Shown here piece after piece: positions 41,559 through 50,492 of a stretch of 64,000 nt of DNA (its first letter is position 1; the number at the start of each line of letters is the position of its first letter). The DNA lies in contig DSAB01000121.1 in the NCBI GenBank assembly GCA_011388275.1, positions 59,579 through 123,578 of the forward strand. Direction: 5' to 3'. The position numbers and the translations under genes were made by a program. Below the pieces are notes generated by a model. That model saw nothing but the letters and a program-made list of their open reading frames with translations, was not told where the DNA came from and did no database searches. This stretch comes from a bacterium. GTDB lineage: Bacteria; Zhuqueibacterota; QNDG01; DSAB01.

Positions 41559-42299
41559 GTGATCCATCCTTCCTTTTGGCTGGTGCTTTGCAGTGTTCCT
41601 CTGCTTTTGATCGAATGCCGTCGGGAAGGCATCGGGACCCGAACCTTCCGGTATCTGGCATTGGGTGATTCCTACACCATCGGGGAAGGGGTCGAGGCCT
41701 CGAAGAGGTGGCCGGTTCTGTTGGCTGAAAAAATACGTCAAGCCGGGGGCGATGTTCAAGAGGTCCGAATCATAGCCAGAACCGGCTGGACAACCGATGA
41801 ACTCATGGCAGGTGTGGATCGGGCGGCACTTGAGGGACCTTACGATCTGGTGACCCTACTTATCGGAGTCAACAATCAATACCGGGGACGAGATGTTGAA
41901 GAATTCCGGATTCAGTTGATCGACCTGCTGCATCGGGCCCGGAATCTTGCGGGTGGAAGGGCGGAACGCGTCGTGGCGGTTTCCATTCCCGATTGGGGCG
42001 TGACGCCTTTCGCCCGGACTCGAAACCGGGACCGGATATCCCGCGAAATCGACTCATTCAACGCGGTAAAACGGGCTGAGGCAGAAAGGGCGGGATCGCA
42101 TTTCGTGGATATTACATCCCTGTCCCGTAAAGCCGTGAACGATTCCGCCTTGCTGGCTTCGGACGGACTTCATCCTTCAGCCGAAATGTACGGGCTCTGG
42201 GCGAATAAAATAGCACCCGTGGTTATGAAAACGCTGTGCATAAAGCACACATCGAACCCGCGGGCAAGACACGGGGAACAAGGGCATGCGGGTGAATAA
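41559..42299 (+). CDS. SGNH/GDSL-family hydrolase
   Basis: This protein of about 246 residues is an SGNH hydrolase (lipase, esterase or polysaccharide deacetylase). The blocks are present: LALGDSYTIGEG (catalytic Ser), RTGWTTDEL (Gly block), LIGVNNQYRG (Asn block) and SDGLHPSAE (Asp-His). An N-terminal hydrophobic segment ending LLLIEC suggests membrane anchoring or export, although the residue before Cys is not typical of a lipobox. The GTG at 41559 is chosen because it places the signal at the N-terminus; a longer frame from 41454 overlaps the UPF0316 gene. The ribosome site is weak. Confidence 0.85.
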   Translation: MIHPSFWLVLCSVPLLLIECRREGIGTRTFRYLALGDSYTIGEGVEASKRWPVLLAEKIRQAGGDVQEVRIIARTGWTTDELMAGVDRAALEGPYDLVTLLIGVNNQYRGRDVEEFRIQLIDLLHRARNLAGGRAERVVAVSIPDWGVTPFARTRNRDRISREIDSFNAVKRAEAERAGSHFVDITSLSRKAVNDSALLASDGLHPSAEMYGLWANKIAPVVMKTLCIKHTSNPRARHGEQGHAGE

Positions 42300-42308
42300 G
42301 GAGACGTT

Positions 42309-43379
42309 ATGAAAAAGAAGTCGCTCTTTGAGGACGCGCCGGATATTCGTCCCCGTGGTATACGGCGCGGCATGGACATTTCGGAAATCCTGGAGCTTAT
42401 GGGTGGCACCGCCTTCGAGGCCCGGAATGTGTATCGGGGTGCCCGTCTGTTTGAATCCATGATCAATGACAAGGATGTCATCTGGCTGGGCATTGCCGGT
42501 GCCGGAATCGCGGGCGGCATGGGGGGAATGGTTATCTCACTGCTGAAAGCGGGATTTATCGATGTTATCTGCTCCACCGGAGCCCAAATCTACCACGATC
42601 TCCATTTTGCCTTTGATTTGCCGGTAAAAGCCATTCATCCGCACTGGGACGACGATCTTTTGAGGCGGCATGGTGATACACGCATCTATGATATCGGGAT
42701 TCGAGAGAGGGAAACCCTTGAGGCTCAGGACGTTCTGATCCGTCGATTCGTACGGGACAATCATCAAAGGCTGTCGGGTGAAGATCTCGGCAGCTGGGAA
42801 TTCAACCATTATCTGGGACAATGGACCGACGCCAATGCGCCCGATCCGGAACGGAGCTTTATGGTCTGGGCGTCCCGTTTGGGCGTTCCGGTTTTCTGGG
42901 ATTCTCTGGCCAATCATTCTATCGCCATGAATCTGCTCAAGTGTGATCTTGAAGGTTTTCCAATTCGGATTTCGGCACAGAAAGATATTCTCGATTCCGC
43001 GGCCATAGCATTCGCGGCCGGCGGTTCAGGCTTTGTCGAGCTGGGAGGGGGAGGGCCGAAAAACTTCATTCAGCAGACCGGGCCGACAATCAGCCAGATA
43101 CTGGGTGTCGACTTCGAAGGAGCGGACCGGGGCCTTCAGATCGGAACGGCACTGGCACGGGAAGGTAGTTTGTCAGGATGCACATTCGGCGAGGCCGTCA
43201 CCTGGGGAAAATATAAAAAGACCGATGAAGCCGGGCTGGTGCAGATCTGGGGTGAATACAGTGTGATTTTTCCTCTGCTGGCGGCTCATGTGCTGAACCG
43301 ATGCCATGCAAGAAGCACACAGTCGTTGGTCAAGAGAATTCATGAATCGAGAAAAAAACTGGTTGAAGCAGCCAGTTAA
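42309..43379 (+). CDS. Deoxyhypusine-synthase-like protein
   Basis: This 356-residue protein is a bacterial member of the deoxyhypusine synthase fold. Visible are WLGIAGAGIAGGMGGMVISLLKAGFIDVICSTGAQIYHD, FWDSLANHSI and CTFGEAVTWGKYKK, where the lysine in GEAVTWGK corresponds to the active-site lysine of the eukaryotic enzyme. True deoxyhypusine synthases modify eIF5A, which bacteria lack; bacterial relatives are thought to transfer aminobutyl groups in polyamine metabolism. GGAG lies six bases before the ATG. A ureohydrolase of possible polyamine function is encoded at 50719. Confidence 0.87.
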   Translation: MKKKSLFEDAPDIRPRGIRRGMDISEILELMGGTAFEARNVYRGARLFESMINDKDVIWLGIAGAGIAGGMGGMVISLLKAGFIDVICSTGAQIYHDLHFAFDLPVKAIHPHWDDDLLRRHGDTRIYDIGIRERETLEAQDVLIRRFVRDNHQRLSGEDLGSWEFNHYLGQWTDANAPDPERSFMVWASRLGVPVFWDSLANHSIAMNLLKCDLEGFPIRISAQKDILDSAAIAFAAGGSGFVELGGGGPKNFIQQTGPTISQILGVDFEGADRGLQIGTALAREGSLSGCTFGEAVTWGKYKKTDEAGLVQIWGEYSVIFPLLAAHVLNRCHARSTQSLVKRIHESRKKLVEAAS

Positions 43380-43499
43380 GGCGGCAAAAATCACGGCTGA
43401 TCAAATCCTGATTTCATGTTTTTATACACGAATCGATAATGAGGCAACCCGTCGCGGAACGGTTCAGTGCGCAGCACGCGGGAAACGGGAGGAAACAAC

Positions 43500-43871
43500 A
43501 TGGATCAGACATTTAAGAACAGAATCGAGAAATTCAAGGACCGGGTCAGGATGATGCAGGATGTCGAGGATACGGAAAAAATCAAACAGACAGCGGAAAT
43601 TTTGCAGGGCATGCATTTCAATCCCACGCTTCTTTTCAGGACCGAAAACTTTCTTTTTTTCACCAGGGAAGACCTTTTGAAAGAAATCGATCGGGCGGCT
43701 TCCTTGAAAACCGGTGATCTGCGGAAACGGGGTATCGAGGCGGAAGATACGGAGACATTCAAGCTGAATCATATCAGCCTCCTTGTCTATCATTACCGTC
43801 TGCTTTTGCGTCTTCGGAAGGATGAACCCGAAGCCTGGGATGAAATCAACGAGCTGTATGAAGACGACTGA
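43500..43871 (+). CDS. Hypothetical protein, charged and helical
   Basis: This 123-residue soluble protein is unrecognised. It is rich in Glu, Asp, Lys and Arg, predicted mostly helical, and has no signal peptide or cysteine motif (start DQTFKNRIEKFKDRVRMMQD, end EPEAWDEINELYEDD). A strong ribosome site GGGAGGA precedes the ATG at 43500, which supports real expression; an upstream GTG-type frame start adds 11 residues. It is separated from the deoxyhypusine-synthase-like gene by 120 bases and from the tocopherol-cyclase-family gene by 47. Confidence 0.7.
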   Translation: MDQTFKNRIEKFKDRVRMMQDVEDTEKIKQTAEILQGMHFNPTLLFRTENFLFFTREDLLKEIDRAASLKTGDLRKRGIEAEDTETFKLNHISLLVYHYRLLLRLRKDEPEAWDEINELYEDD

Positions 43872-43918
43872 GAAGCATAAAAGGAAAAAACCTGAACCCG
43901 GAAGCCGAATACGGGGAC

Positions 43919-44968
43919 ATGATGGAATGGAAGCCCGGCATTTACCGCCCGGCACGTTATCATGGCAAATCCAAACGTCCTCCATTTTTCGAGCGGTGGT
44001 ATTACAAGATAGTAGACAGGCACCAAAAGGAACGGGTTGCGGTGATACCCGGCATTTTAAAGCATTCGCGGGAATCTTTCGCTTTTATCCGTATTATGGA
44101 CGCAGTTCAGGGAAAAACGAAGACGAAATCATACCCGCTTCATGATTGCCGGGCAAAGAGCGAGCGTTTCGAGATGGTTGTCGGCGCCAGTCTTTTTACG
44201 GACCGGTTGTTTTCACTGAATGTGTCCGGCATACATGATATAAAAGGCGAATTGATGCTCAGGGGCATTCAGCCCTGGCCGGTGCGCTGGTATTCACCGG
44301 GCGCCATGGGCCCTTTCGCCTTTTTGCCGTTCATGCCGCGTTATCACGCGGTACTGAGCATGGATCATGAGCTGGAGGGGAACCTCATACTGGGCGGCCG
44401 GGAAATAGACTTTACAGGCGGCAGGGGATATGTGGATAAAGAATGGGGACGCGCTTTTCCCGAAGCCTGGATTCGAATGCAGTCCAATCATTTCGAAACC
44501 GCCGGCACCTCTTTTTGCGCATTGCTGACCAAAACCCTTTGGATGCGCAGACCTTTCAGGAGTCTGATTGCCGCTCTGCTGCATGAAGGGAAATGGGTTC
44601 CTTTCACGACATACCAGGGGGGCAGCGTCACGGATCTGCGTATATATAACGATTATGTGATCATGGTTCTCCGTCAAGATTCATGGGATCTGGAAATACT
44701 GGCGGAGCGGTCTGAAGACGGCGGCCTGATGGTCCCGCTGCAAGAGGCTTTTACCAGGCTGGATCAAAAATGTCTGAACGGTGAGATACGGCTCAGGCTG
44801 TCCCGAAAACACGGCAGGAGAAGAGGGACTGTTTTCGAAGGCACCGGAACCTGTGCTGTTGTTGAAACCGGCGGGTACGAAAATGAAAACTCTCTTTCTC
44901 CGGGTTTCGTGGAAGAACCGGCGACCGATAAGCGGCATGGAAAAAACCAGGCAAAGGAAATACAATGA
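43919..44968 (+). CDS. Tocopherol-cyclase-family protein
   Basis: This 349-residue protein resembles the plant/cyanobacterial tocopherol cyclase family (VTE1 type), a beta-rich two-barrel fold. Typical pieces are FERWYYKIVD near the N-terminus, PWPVRWYSPGAMGPFAFLPFMPRYHAVLSMDHELEG and GRGYVDKEWGRAFPEAWIRMQSNHF. In non-photosynthetic bacteria the family's substrate is unknown, so I do not claim tocopherol synthesis. The double ATG start (43919/43922) lacks a strong ribosome site. Its stop overlaps the next gene, a secreted protease, as ATGA. Confidence 0.82.
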   Translation: MMEWKPGIYRPARYHGKSKRPPFFERWYYKIVDRHQKERVAVIPGILKHSRESFAFIRIMDAVQGKTKTKSYPLHDCRAKSERFEMVVGASLFTDRLFSLNVSGIHDIKGELMLRGIQPWPVRWYSPGAMGPFAFLPFMPRYHAVLSMDHELEGNLILGGREIDFTGGRGYVDKEWGRAFPEAWIRMQSNHFETAGTSFCALLTKTLWMRRPFRSLIAALLHEGKWVPFTTYQGGSVTDLRIYNDYVIMVLRQDSWDLEILAERSEDGGLMVPLQEAFTRLDQKCLNGEIRLRLSRKHGRRRGTVFEGTGTCAVVETGGYENENSLSPGFVEEPATDKRHGKNQAKEIQ

Positions 44969-46629
44969 AGCAGGGCATGAAGAAAAATGCGATTTCAATC
45001 CCGGCTTTTATCTTTCTGCTGACAAGCATAGTACTGGCGGGTGATGATCTGCCTGTCCGTTTTGATCTGCGGTTGAGTGTTGACAGCCGGGTGACTTCGG
45101 TGAAGGCTCAGACCGGAGGCACCTGCTGGGCCCATGCGGTGATGGCTGCCGCAGAGAGCAATCTGCTCACAACAGGAGCCTGGAATATCATGGAGGCAGG
45201 GCATGAGCCCAATCTGGCAGAGTATCATCTGGACTGGTGGAATGGGTTCAACATGTACCACAATGCCGACGCCGGAAGCGGTACGGGTCTTCAGGTTCAT
45301 TACGGCGGAGACTATCTTGTGGCAGCGGCCTATATGGCCAGAGGCGACGGAATGGTTTATTGCGAGGCGGCCAATGACATGACCGAATACGATGCCAATT
45401 GGTATCATGCGCCGCCGCTTCAGAAAGATGCTGCTTATGTCATTTATTACAACCGCAGCGTGGCGTGGCTTCAAACCGGCCCGAATCTGGAACATATCGG
45501 CAGCCTGAAAAGGGTTCTGATGGAACACGGTGTGATCGGCACCTGTATCGCGTATTATTCGAATTATTATCAGGCCGCTTCGAATACTTTTTATTGCAGC
45601 AGCGACTGGCTCGATCCCAATCATGCCGTGTCCATTGTGGGCTGGGATGACGAGAAGGTCACTCAGGCCTCCCATCCCGGTGCCTGGCTGATTAAAAACA
45701 GCTGGGGCAGCCGCTGGGGCCAGGAAGGCTATTTCTGGGTGTCCTACTACGATGCGCATTGCGGAAAGCATCCTGAAATGGGGGCCGTCTCCTACCGGTA
45801 CGGTGAGGTGCTTTCCTTTGACCGGATCTATTCATGGGATTATCATGGATGGCGTGACACGTACACCGGCTGTCAGGAAGCATTCAATGCTTTTACCGCT
45901 AACGAAACCAGTTATCTGACGGCCGTCAGTTTTTATACCGCGGCGGACACGGTCGATTACATCTGCCGTATTTATGACACATTCGATGAGGTGCTTGAGG
46001 GGCTTATGGCAGAAAAGACCGGAACTCTGGCCCATACCGGTTTTCACACCGTGGATCTGGATGAAGCCGTGTCTTTGAAGGAAGGAGACGATTTCTATGT
46101 GTATTTGTCTCTCTCTGCGGGGGGACACCCTTTTGACCGCACCTCGCGGGTCGAGGTTTTACTGGGGGGCGAATCCGGCGGTGTTGAAGTGCCTTCATCG
46201 GCAGGTCCGGGGCAGAGTTTTTATCGTGAAGCCGGTGTATGGAAAGACATGCAGAACAGCGATGTGGAATATGCCGAAACAGCCAATTTTTGCATCAAAG
46301 CCCTGGCCGTGATGTCTTCGCCTTCGAATGTGCCCGACAACCACCATCCGGCCGGTCATCGCCTTCAGGGGAATTATCCCAATCCTTTCAATCCGTTTAC
46401 TCATATCCGTTTTGAGTTGACCGCTGCCACGGTTGCAGAGCTTACTGTCATGAATGTTACGGGTCAGACGGTGAGACAGCTGCTTTCCGAACGATGTGAA
46501 GCCGGCATTCACGAAGTGATCTGGGATGGCACGGATGACCGGGGGCGGGCGGTAAGCAGCGGCACGTATCTGGTCCGCTTCAGGGCCGGGGCCCGCCTGC
46601 AGATTCACAAGATGATTCTGCTGCGCTGA
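44965..46629 (+). CDS. Secreted papain-like (C1) protease with type IX sorting domain
   Basis: This 554-residue protein has a signal peptide (ISIPAFIFLLTSIVLA) and a C1 peptidase domain with oxyanion Gln49 and catalytic Cys54 (KAQTGGTCWAHA), His220 (DPNHAVSIVGWDD) and Asn245 (IKNSWGSRWGQEGYF). A beta-rich lectin-like region follows (~270-455). The C-terminus from about residue 468 is a type A sorting domain: LQGNYPNPFNPFTHIRFEL, VMNVTGQTV, SGTYLVRF and a final IHKMILLR. It should cross the outer membrane through the type IX system represented by SprA at 10103-16213. The start overlaps the previous gene; Met5 (44977) is an alternative. Confidence 0.92.
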   Translation: MKQGMKKNAISIPAFIFLLTSIVLAGDDLPVRFDLRLSVDSRVTSVKAQTGGTCWAHAVMAAAESNLLTTGAWNIMEAGHEPNLAEYHLDWWNGFNMYHNADAGSGTGLQVHYGGDYLVAAAYMARGDGMVYCEAANDMTEYDANWYHAPPLQKDAAYVIYYNRSVAWLQTGPNLEHIGSLKRVLMEHGVIGTCIAYYSNYYQAASNTFYCSSDWLDPNHAVSIVGWDDEKVTQASHPGAWLIKNSWGSRWGQEGYFWVSYYDAHCGKHPEMGAVSYRYGEVLSFDRIYSWDYHGWRDTYTGCQEAFNAFTANETSYLTAVSFYTAADTVDYICRIYDTFDEVLEGLMAEKTGTLAHTGFHTVDLDEAVSLKEGDDFYVYLSLSAGGHPFDRTSRVEVLLGGESGGVEVPSSAGPGQSFYREAGVWKDMQNSDVEYAETANFCIKALAVMSSPSNVPDNHHPAGHRLQGNYPNPFNPFTHIRFELTAATVAELTVMNVTGQTVRQLLSERCEAGIHEVIWDGTDDRGRAVSSGTYLVRFRAGARLQIHKMILLR

Positions 46630-46657
46630 GTTTTCATCCGTCAAACGAGGAGAACAG

Positions 46658-47164
46658 ATGGCACTGGAGATCATTGGAATCGTTCTGTTCGGAATTGCTC
46701 TTTTAACAGGGGTTTTTATTATTCCCTTTGGTGTGGCCGGGACGTTCATCATTGTGGGCGCTTCTTTCATTTACGGTCTGCTGACCGGATTTGAGGTGAT
46801 CACGCTGCCTTTTGTGGGACTGCTGCTGGGACTGGCGGTTCTGATGGAAATTTTGGAGGGGATTCTGGGTGCTTTCATGGCGAGGCGTTTCGGCGGTTCT
46901 CGCTGGGGAATGGCCGGAGCCATAATCGGGGGATTTCTGGGCGCCATCGCGGGGACCCCCGTTGTGCCGGTGCTTGGAACCCTGCTGGGAGGATTTTTAG
47001 GAGCGTTTGCAGGGGCGATGATTTTGGAGTACTTGCATGTCCGGGATGCACAAATTGCCTTTCGGGTCGGTCTGGGAGCCTTTTTCGGGGCGGTAGGCGG
47101 CAAGACAACGAAAATCTTGCTGGCCATTGTCATGGTGATCATGATTGTTGTCCGCCTTCTATGA
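46658..47164 (+). CDS. DUF456 membrane protein
   Basis: This 168-residue, highly hydrophobic, Gly-rich protein matches DUF456: IIGIVLFGIALLTGVFIIPFGVAGTFIIV, then LGLAVLMEILEGILGAFMARRFGGSRWGMAGAIIGGFLGAIAG and TLLGGFLGAFAGAMILE. It has about five membrane segments. The ribosome site AGGAGAA precedes the ATG. No function is known for the family. Confidence 0.85.
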   Translation: MALEIIGIVLFGIALLTGVFIIPFGVAGTFIIVGASFIYGLLTGFEVITLPFVGLLLGLAVLMEILEGILGAFMARRFGGSRWGMAGAIIGGFLGAIAGTPVVPVLGTLLGGFLGAFAGAMILEYLHVRDAQIAFRVGLGAFFGAVGGKTTKILLAIVMVIMIVVRLL

Positions 47165-47189
47165 ATAAAGGATTGCATTTGTCTTTCGA

Positions 47190-47206
47190 GGGGGAGAGGG
47201 GGGGGG
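47190..47206 (+). repeat. G-rich tract with a nine-base G homopolymer
   Basis: Five Gs (47190-47194), AGA, then nine Gs (47198-47206) lie in the spacer between the DUF456 gene and the next membrane-protein gene. Long G homopolymers can slip during replication. I see no promoter elements that it clearly separates. Confidence 0.5.
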
Positions 47207-47298
47207 TAACATTTGGACTGCAAATACCGTAAACGAAAAAGGTAAGATGGTGGCGGCCGGTCGATTCAAAGTCGTCGAAGAAAAACAGGGAGGTCATC

Positions 47299-48027
47299 AT
47301 GCGGACACGGTCCAATTCTTTTCTTGCGGGTCTATTTCTGATCGTTTTGGGGGCGCTGTTTTTAATCGGGACACTGGGTGTTGTCGATGTGCAGGAGGAA
47401 GTAGCGGCAGCGGTTGTCTTTTTTTCGGCAGGCCTGGTCTTGCTGCTCGCTCACGTTCTTTTTCAAAAGCCCATTTGGACTCTTATCGTGGGCGTTGCGA
47501 GTGTATTTATCGGTCTGGCCATTTTCATCAGTGAAACGCGTGTCATTTCCGACAATTTCATCGGGGCCTTGTTTTTTATTCTGGCCGGCTCGATCTTTTT
47601 AAGCGGTCTGAGGAAAGGCAAAAAGAACTGGTGGGTCATCATACCGGGCGGTTACTGTTTTGTCTTTGCCGGTCATGTGATCCTGGATATGCTCATCAGG
47701 CGTGCCGATATCTATCATGGCGTTTGGTTCTTTGCCGGATCCGGGCTTATTTTCGGCACCCTCTATTTTCTTAAAGACCGGGAGAACCCTCTGGATTGGG
47801 CCAAATTCCCCAGCCTTATCTCTCTGATCATTGCCGGAATGGTGATGATGACCGGGAATTTTACGGATTTTTTCAGCCGGGTTCTCTTTCCGGTGATGCT
47901 GATTCTTGTCGGCGCTTATGTGATTTACCGTTCGATTCAGAAGGCAGAAGCCGAAAGCGATGAATCCGCTGTAAAGCCGACTGAGAAAAAAGAACCGGCA
48001 GGAAAGAAAAAGGCTCAATCGAAATAA
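47299..48027 (+). CDS. Multi-pass membrane protein of unknown function
   Basis: This 242-residue protein has about seven or eight hydrophobic segments (SFLAGLFLIVLGALFLIGTLGVV, VVFFSAGLVLLLAHVLF, TLIVGVASVFIGLAIFI and others) and a charged, Lys/Glu-rich C-terminal tail (PTEKKEPAGKKKAQSK). The repeated short helices with GALFLIG-type turns resemble LiaI/LiaF-like or DUF5668 membrane proteins, but I cannot assign it. GGGAGG precedes the ATG at 47299. Confidence 0.75.
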   Translation: MRTRSNSFLAGLFLIVLGALFLIGTLGVVDVQEEVAAAVVFFSAGLVLLLAHVLFQKPIWTLIVGVASVFIGLAIFISETRVISDNFIGALFFILAGSIFLSGLRKGKKNWWVIIPGGYCFVFAGHVILDMLIRRADIYHGVWFFAGSGLIFGTLYFLKDRENPLDWAKFPSLISLIIAGMVMMTGNFTDFFSRVLFPVMLILVGAYVIYRSIQKAEAESDESAVKPTEKKEPAGKKKAQSK

Positions 48028-48155
48028 TCAAACGAGAATGAACGGACGGTTCCGATCGTCCTTATCTGATCGTCTATGACGTTGTGGCGGGCGCCTCCCT
48101 CGATGGTCCCGATGATTCGTATGGCCATCGCACGACGACCTCTTTGCGAAAGCGG

Positions 48156-48184
48156 TTGACATTTTCTCCTGATTGCGCTAACTT
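48156..48184 (+). promoter_or_regulatory. Sigma70-type promoter for the M28 peptidase gene
   Basis: TTGACA (48156-48161) and TAACTT (48179-48184) are separated by 17 bases. Transcription would begin near 48191, 33 bases before the ATG at 48224, with AAAGGA in the leader. Confidence 0.65.
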
Positions 48185-48223
48185 ATTTACCCTCTTTTGA
48201 TAATTAAATTGAAAGGATGTGCC

Positions 48224-49813
48224 ATGAACCGGCTCAAACCCTTTGTTCTGTTCATCATAACGGGATGGCTGCTGATGTGTTCCCGTCCTTTTGGGACCAT
48301 AGAACAAATGGCCGATGCGCTATCTCTTCAGGAGATGCAGAGCGTCATGCAGTTTCTGGGCGATGATCTGCTCGAAGGAAGGGCGCCCGGAACTCGCGGA
48401 GGCATGCTGGCTGAAATCTACATGCAAAGTGTTTTCAAGCTTCTGGATCTTGAACCGTATGAGGGCAGTTATTTTCAGCCTTTCGGCCTGAAAGGTTATG
48501 CTCTGGAGAAATTATCGGGACAATTCGGGAGCCGGGAGCTGCATTATCAGCACGATGTGGTCGGCAGTTACACCCGGGATGCAGCCACTTTTTCCCTGGA
48601 AGGCGGAGTGGTGTTCGCCGGCTATGGAATCGTATCCGAAGATTGGGACTGGAACGACTATAAGGGCGTTTCCGTTCAGGACAAGATACTCCTGGTTCGT
48701 GTCAATGAACCCGGTAAGGATGATCCTGAACTTTTTGAAGGAGAGGCTTTGACCTATTACGGACGGTGGACGTATAAAATCGAAGAGGCCGCACGTCAGG
48801 GTGCCCGGGGAATCTTGCTGATCCATACAGACGAAACCGCCGGATATGGCTGGCATGTGGTGCAAAATTCCTGGAGCGGCGAGGAGGTGTATCTGCCCTC
48901 TACGCTGGAAAATCCGCTCCGCTTCAGGGGGTGGATCCGGGAAGAGCTGCTCAGGGATGTTTTACAGGAACAGAATATTTCCCTGGACGCGCTCTACGCC
49001 GTGTCCGAAACACGGGAGTTCAAGCCGACCGGACTGGGTATCAACATCGAGCTGACCGGCAGGAACCGTTTTCGTAAATTTGAAACACGCAATGTGGTGG
49101 CGGTTATTCGGGGATCCGATCCGCGCTACAGGGACCGGTCGGTTGTTCTCAGCGCTCATATCGATCATCTGGGCATGAATCCGCAACTGTCAGGCGATTC
49201 CATATTCAACGGCGCCATTGACAACGGTTCAGCAGTCACTTCCATGGTCGCGGCCGCCAAAATTTTAAAGGCTTTTGAAAAAGACCTGAAGTATTCAGTC
49301 ATTCTTCTGGCATGTCAGGCGGAGGAATCGGGCCTGCTGGGGTCCCGATATTTTGCCGAATCGATCGATCCCGAAAAAATCGTGGCCAATATCAATTTTG
49401 AATCGACACCGGTTTGGGAAGCGGCAACGGATTTCATGGCGGTCGGCGCGCGGTATTCCACGCTGGATGATATCATCGAACGGATTGTTCACGATCAGGG
49501 TCTGGAGTATTCCTCATTTTCAATGTCCAACCAGGGCTTTTTCTACCGTTCGGATCAATTCAGTTTCGCCCGCCGTGGAATACCCGCGGTCTGGCTTTCG
49601 GCCGGCGAGAAATATGTGTCCGGAGAAAATCGGATCCGTGATTTTTTCCTGGGTGACTACCACACCGTCAATGACGAGTTTGATGAAAGCTGGACCCTGG
49701 AGAGCACCCGTCAGACAATCAAAATGGCCGTGCTTCTGGTTGACTACCTCAACCGGCATCGTCCGAATCTCGAATGGAAGGGGAAGATGACCTTCCCCGT
49801 AGACGAGCCCTGA
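48224..49813 (+). CDS. M28-family aminopeptidase
   Basis: This 529-residue zinc peptidase has an N-terminal signal (VLFIITGWLLMC; Cys19 could be lipidated but the -1 residue is Met). A PA-like insertion (VVFAGYGIVSEDWDWNDYKGVSVQDKILLVRVNEPG, AARQGARGILLIH) precedes the catalytic core: His312 and Asp314 in SAHIDHLG, Asp333 in GAIDNGS, Glu367-Glu368 in CQAEESG, and His in LGDYHTVNDEFD. It probably trims peptides at the cell surface or periplasm. The ATG at 48224 is set by AAAGGA and the promoter; an earlier ATG at 48197 lies almost on the predicted transcription start. Confidence 0.92.
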   Translation: MNRLKPFVLFIITGWLLMCSRPFGTIEQMADALSLQEMQSVMQFLGDDLLEGRAPGTRGGMLAEIYMQSVFKLLDLEPYEGSYFQPFGLKGYALEKLSGQFGSRELHYQHDVVGSYTRDAATFSLEGGVVFAGYGIVSEDWDWNDYKGVSVQDKILLVRVNEPGKDDPELFEGEALTYYGRWTYKIEEAARQGARGILLIHTDETAGYGWHVVQNSWSGEEVYLPSTLENPLRFRGWIREELLRDVLQEQNISLDALYAVSETREFKPTGLGINIELTGRNRFRKFETRNVVAVIRGSDPRYRDRSVVLSAHIDHLGMNPQLSGDSIFNGAIDNGSAVTSMVAAAKILKAFEKDLKYSVILLACQAEESGLLGSRYFAESIDPEKIVANINFESTPVWEAATDFMAVGARYSTLDDIIERIVHDQGLEYSSFSMSNQGFFYRSDQFSFARRGIPAVWLSAGEKYVSGENRIRDFFLGDYHTVNDEFDESWTLESTRQTIKMAVLLVDYLNRHRPNLEWKGKMTFPVDEP

Positions 49814-49827
49814 GCGCGGAGCGAAGC

Positions 49828-50478
49828 ATGAAGAATCCCCTGCAAGAACGGATTGTCCCCTACAGGGGAAAGGATATCGTCGTCTATTTTCATGTGGATC
49901 GATGCACGCATGTCGCCGAATGCTTAAGCGGTCTTCCGGAGGTATTCAATACCTTTCAGCAGCCCTGGGTTCAGCCTGACAGAGCGGAGGCGGATCGGGT
50001 CGCACGGGTCATTCTCAAGTGCCCGACCGGTGCTCTGCATTTCAAACGGCTCGACGGCGGGTGGGAAGAGGAGCCGCCCGATACCAATCGAATCATCGTG
50101 ATTCCGGACGGGCCTTTTTACGTGTCGGCTGACGCAAGCCTGGTCTCCGATTCCGGGCAGTTGCTGCTGACCGATACCCGCCTGGCCCTCTGCCGCTGCG
50201 GGGCCTCACGACATTCACCTTTTTGCGACGGAATGCACGTTCTCGACGATTTCAAGGATGGACCGGATTGTCACTCTGAGCCGGCGGGTTCATCGAAACC
50301 GGGTCGGGGGAAATTAACCATTACGGTCAAGACCGGATTCCCCTATCGGGTTTCGGGACCCGTGACGGTCGAAGACGCCCGGAATCGACTTCTTTTCAGC
50401 GGAACACAGGTTGCTCTTTGCAGCTGCGGCAAATCCCGGAAGAAACCCTTTTGCGACGGGAGTCACCGGAAAGCCTGA
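49828..50478 (+). CDS. Double CDGSH iron-sulfur protein with N-terminal ferredoxin-like domain
   Basis: This 216-residue protein has an N-terminal divergent ferredoxin-type domain (Cys26, Cys32, Cys65 in CTHVAECL and KCPTGALHF) followed by two CDGSH zinc-finger-like iron-sulfur motifs. The first uses Cys122, Cys124, Cys133 and His137 (CRCGASRHSPFCDGMH, with Met in place of the usual Ser); the second Cys198, Cys200, Cys209 and His213 (CSCGKSRKKPFCDGSH). CDGSH proteins hold labile 2Fe-2S clusters and act in redox or cluster transfer. It starts 15 bases after the M28 stop region with a weak CGGAG site. A third CDGSH sequence follows out of frame. Confidence 0.88.
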   Translation: MKNPLQERIVPYRGKDIVVYFHVDRCTHVAECLSGLPEVFNTFQQPWVQPDRAEADRVARVILKCPTGALHFKRLDGGWEEEPPDTNRIIVIPDGPFYVSADASLVSDSGQLLLTDTRLALCRCGASRHSPFCDGMHVLDDFKDGPDCHSEPAGSSKPGRGKLTITVKTGFPYRVSGPVTVEDARNRLLFSGTQVALCSCGKSRKKPFCDGSHRKA

Positions 50479-50492
50479 AGCGGCTTCTTCAA

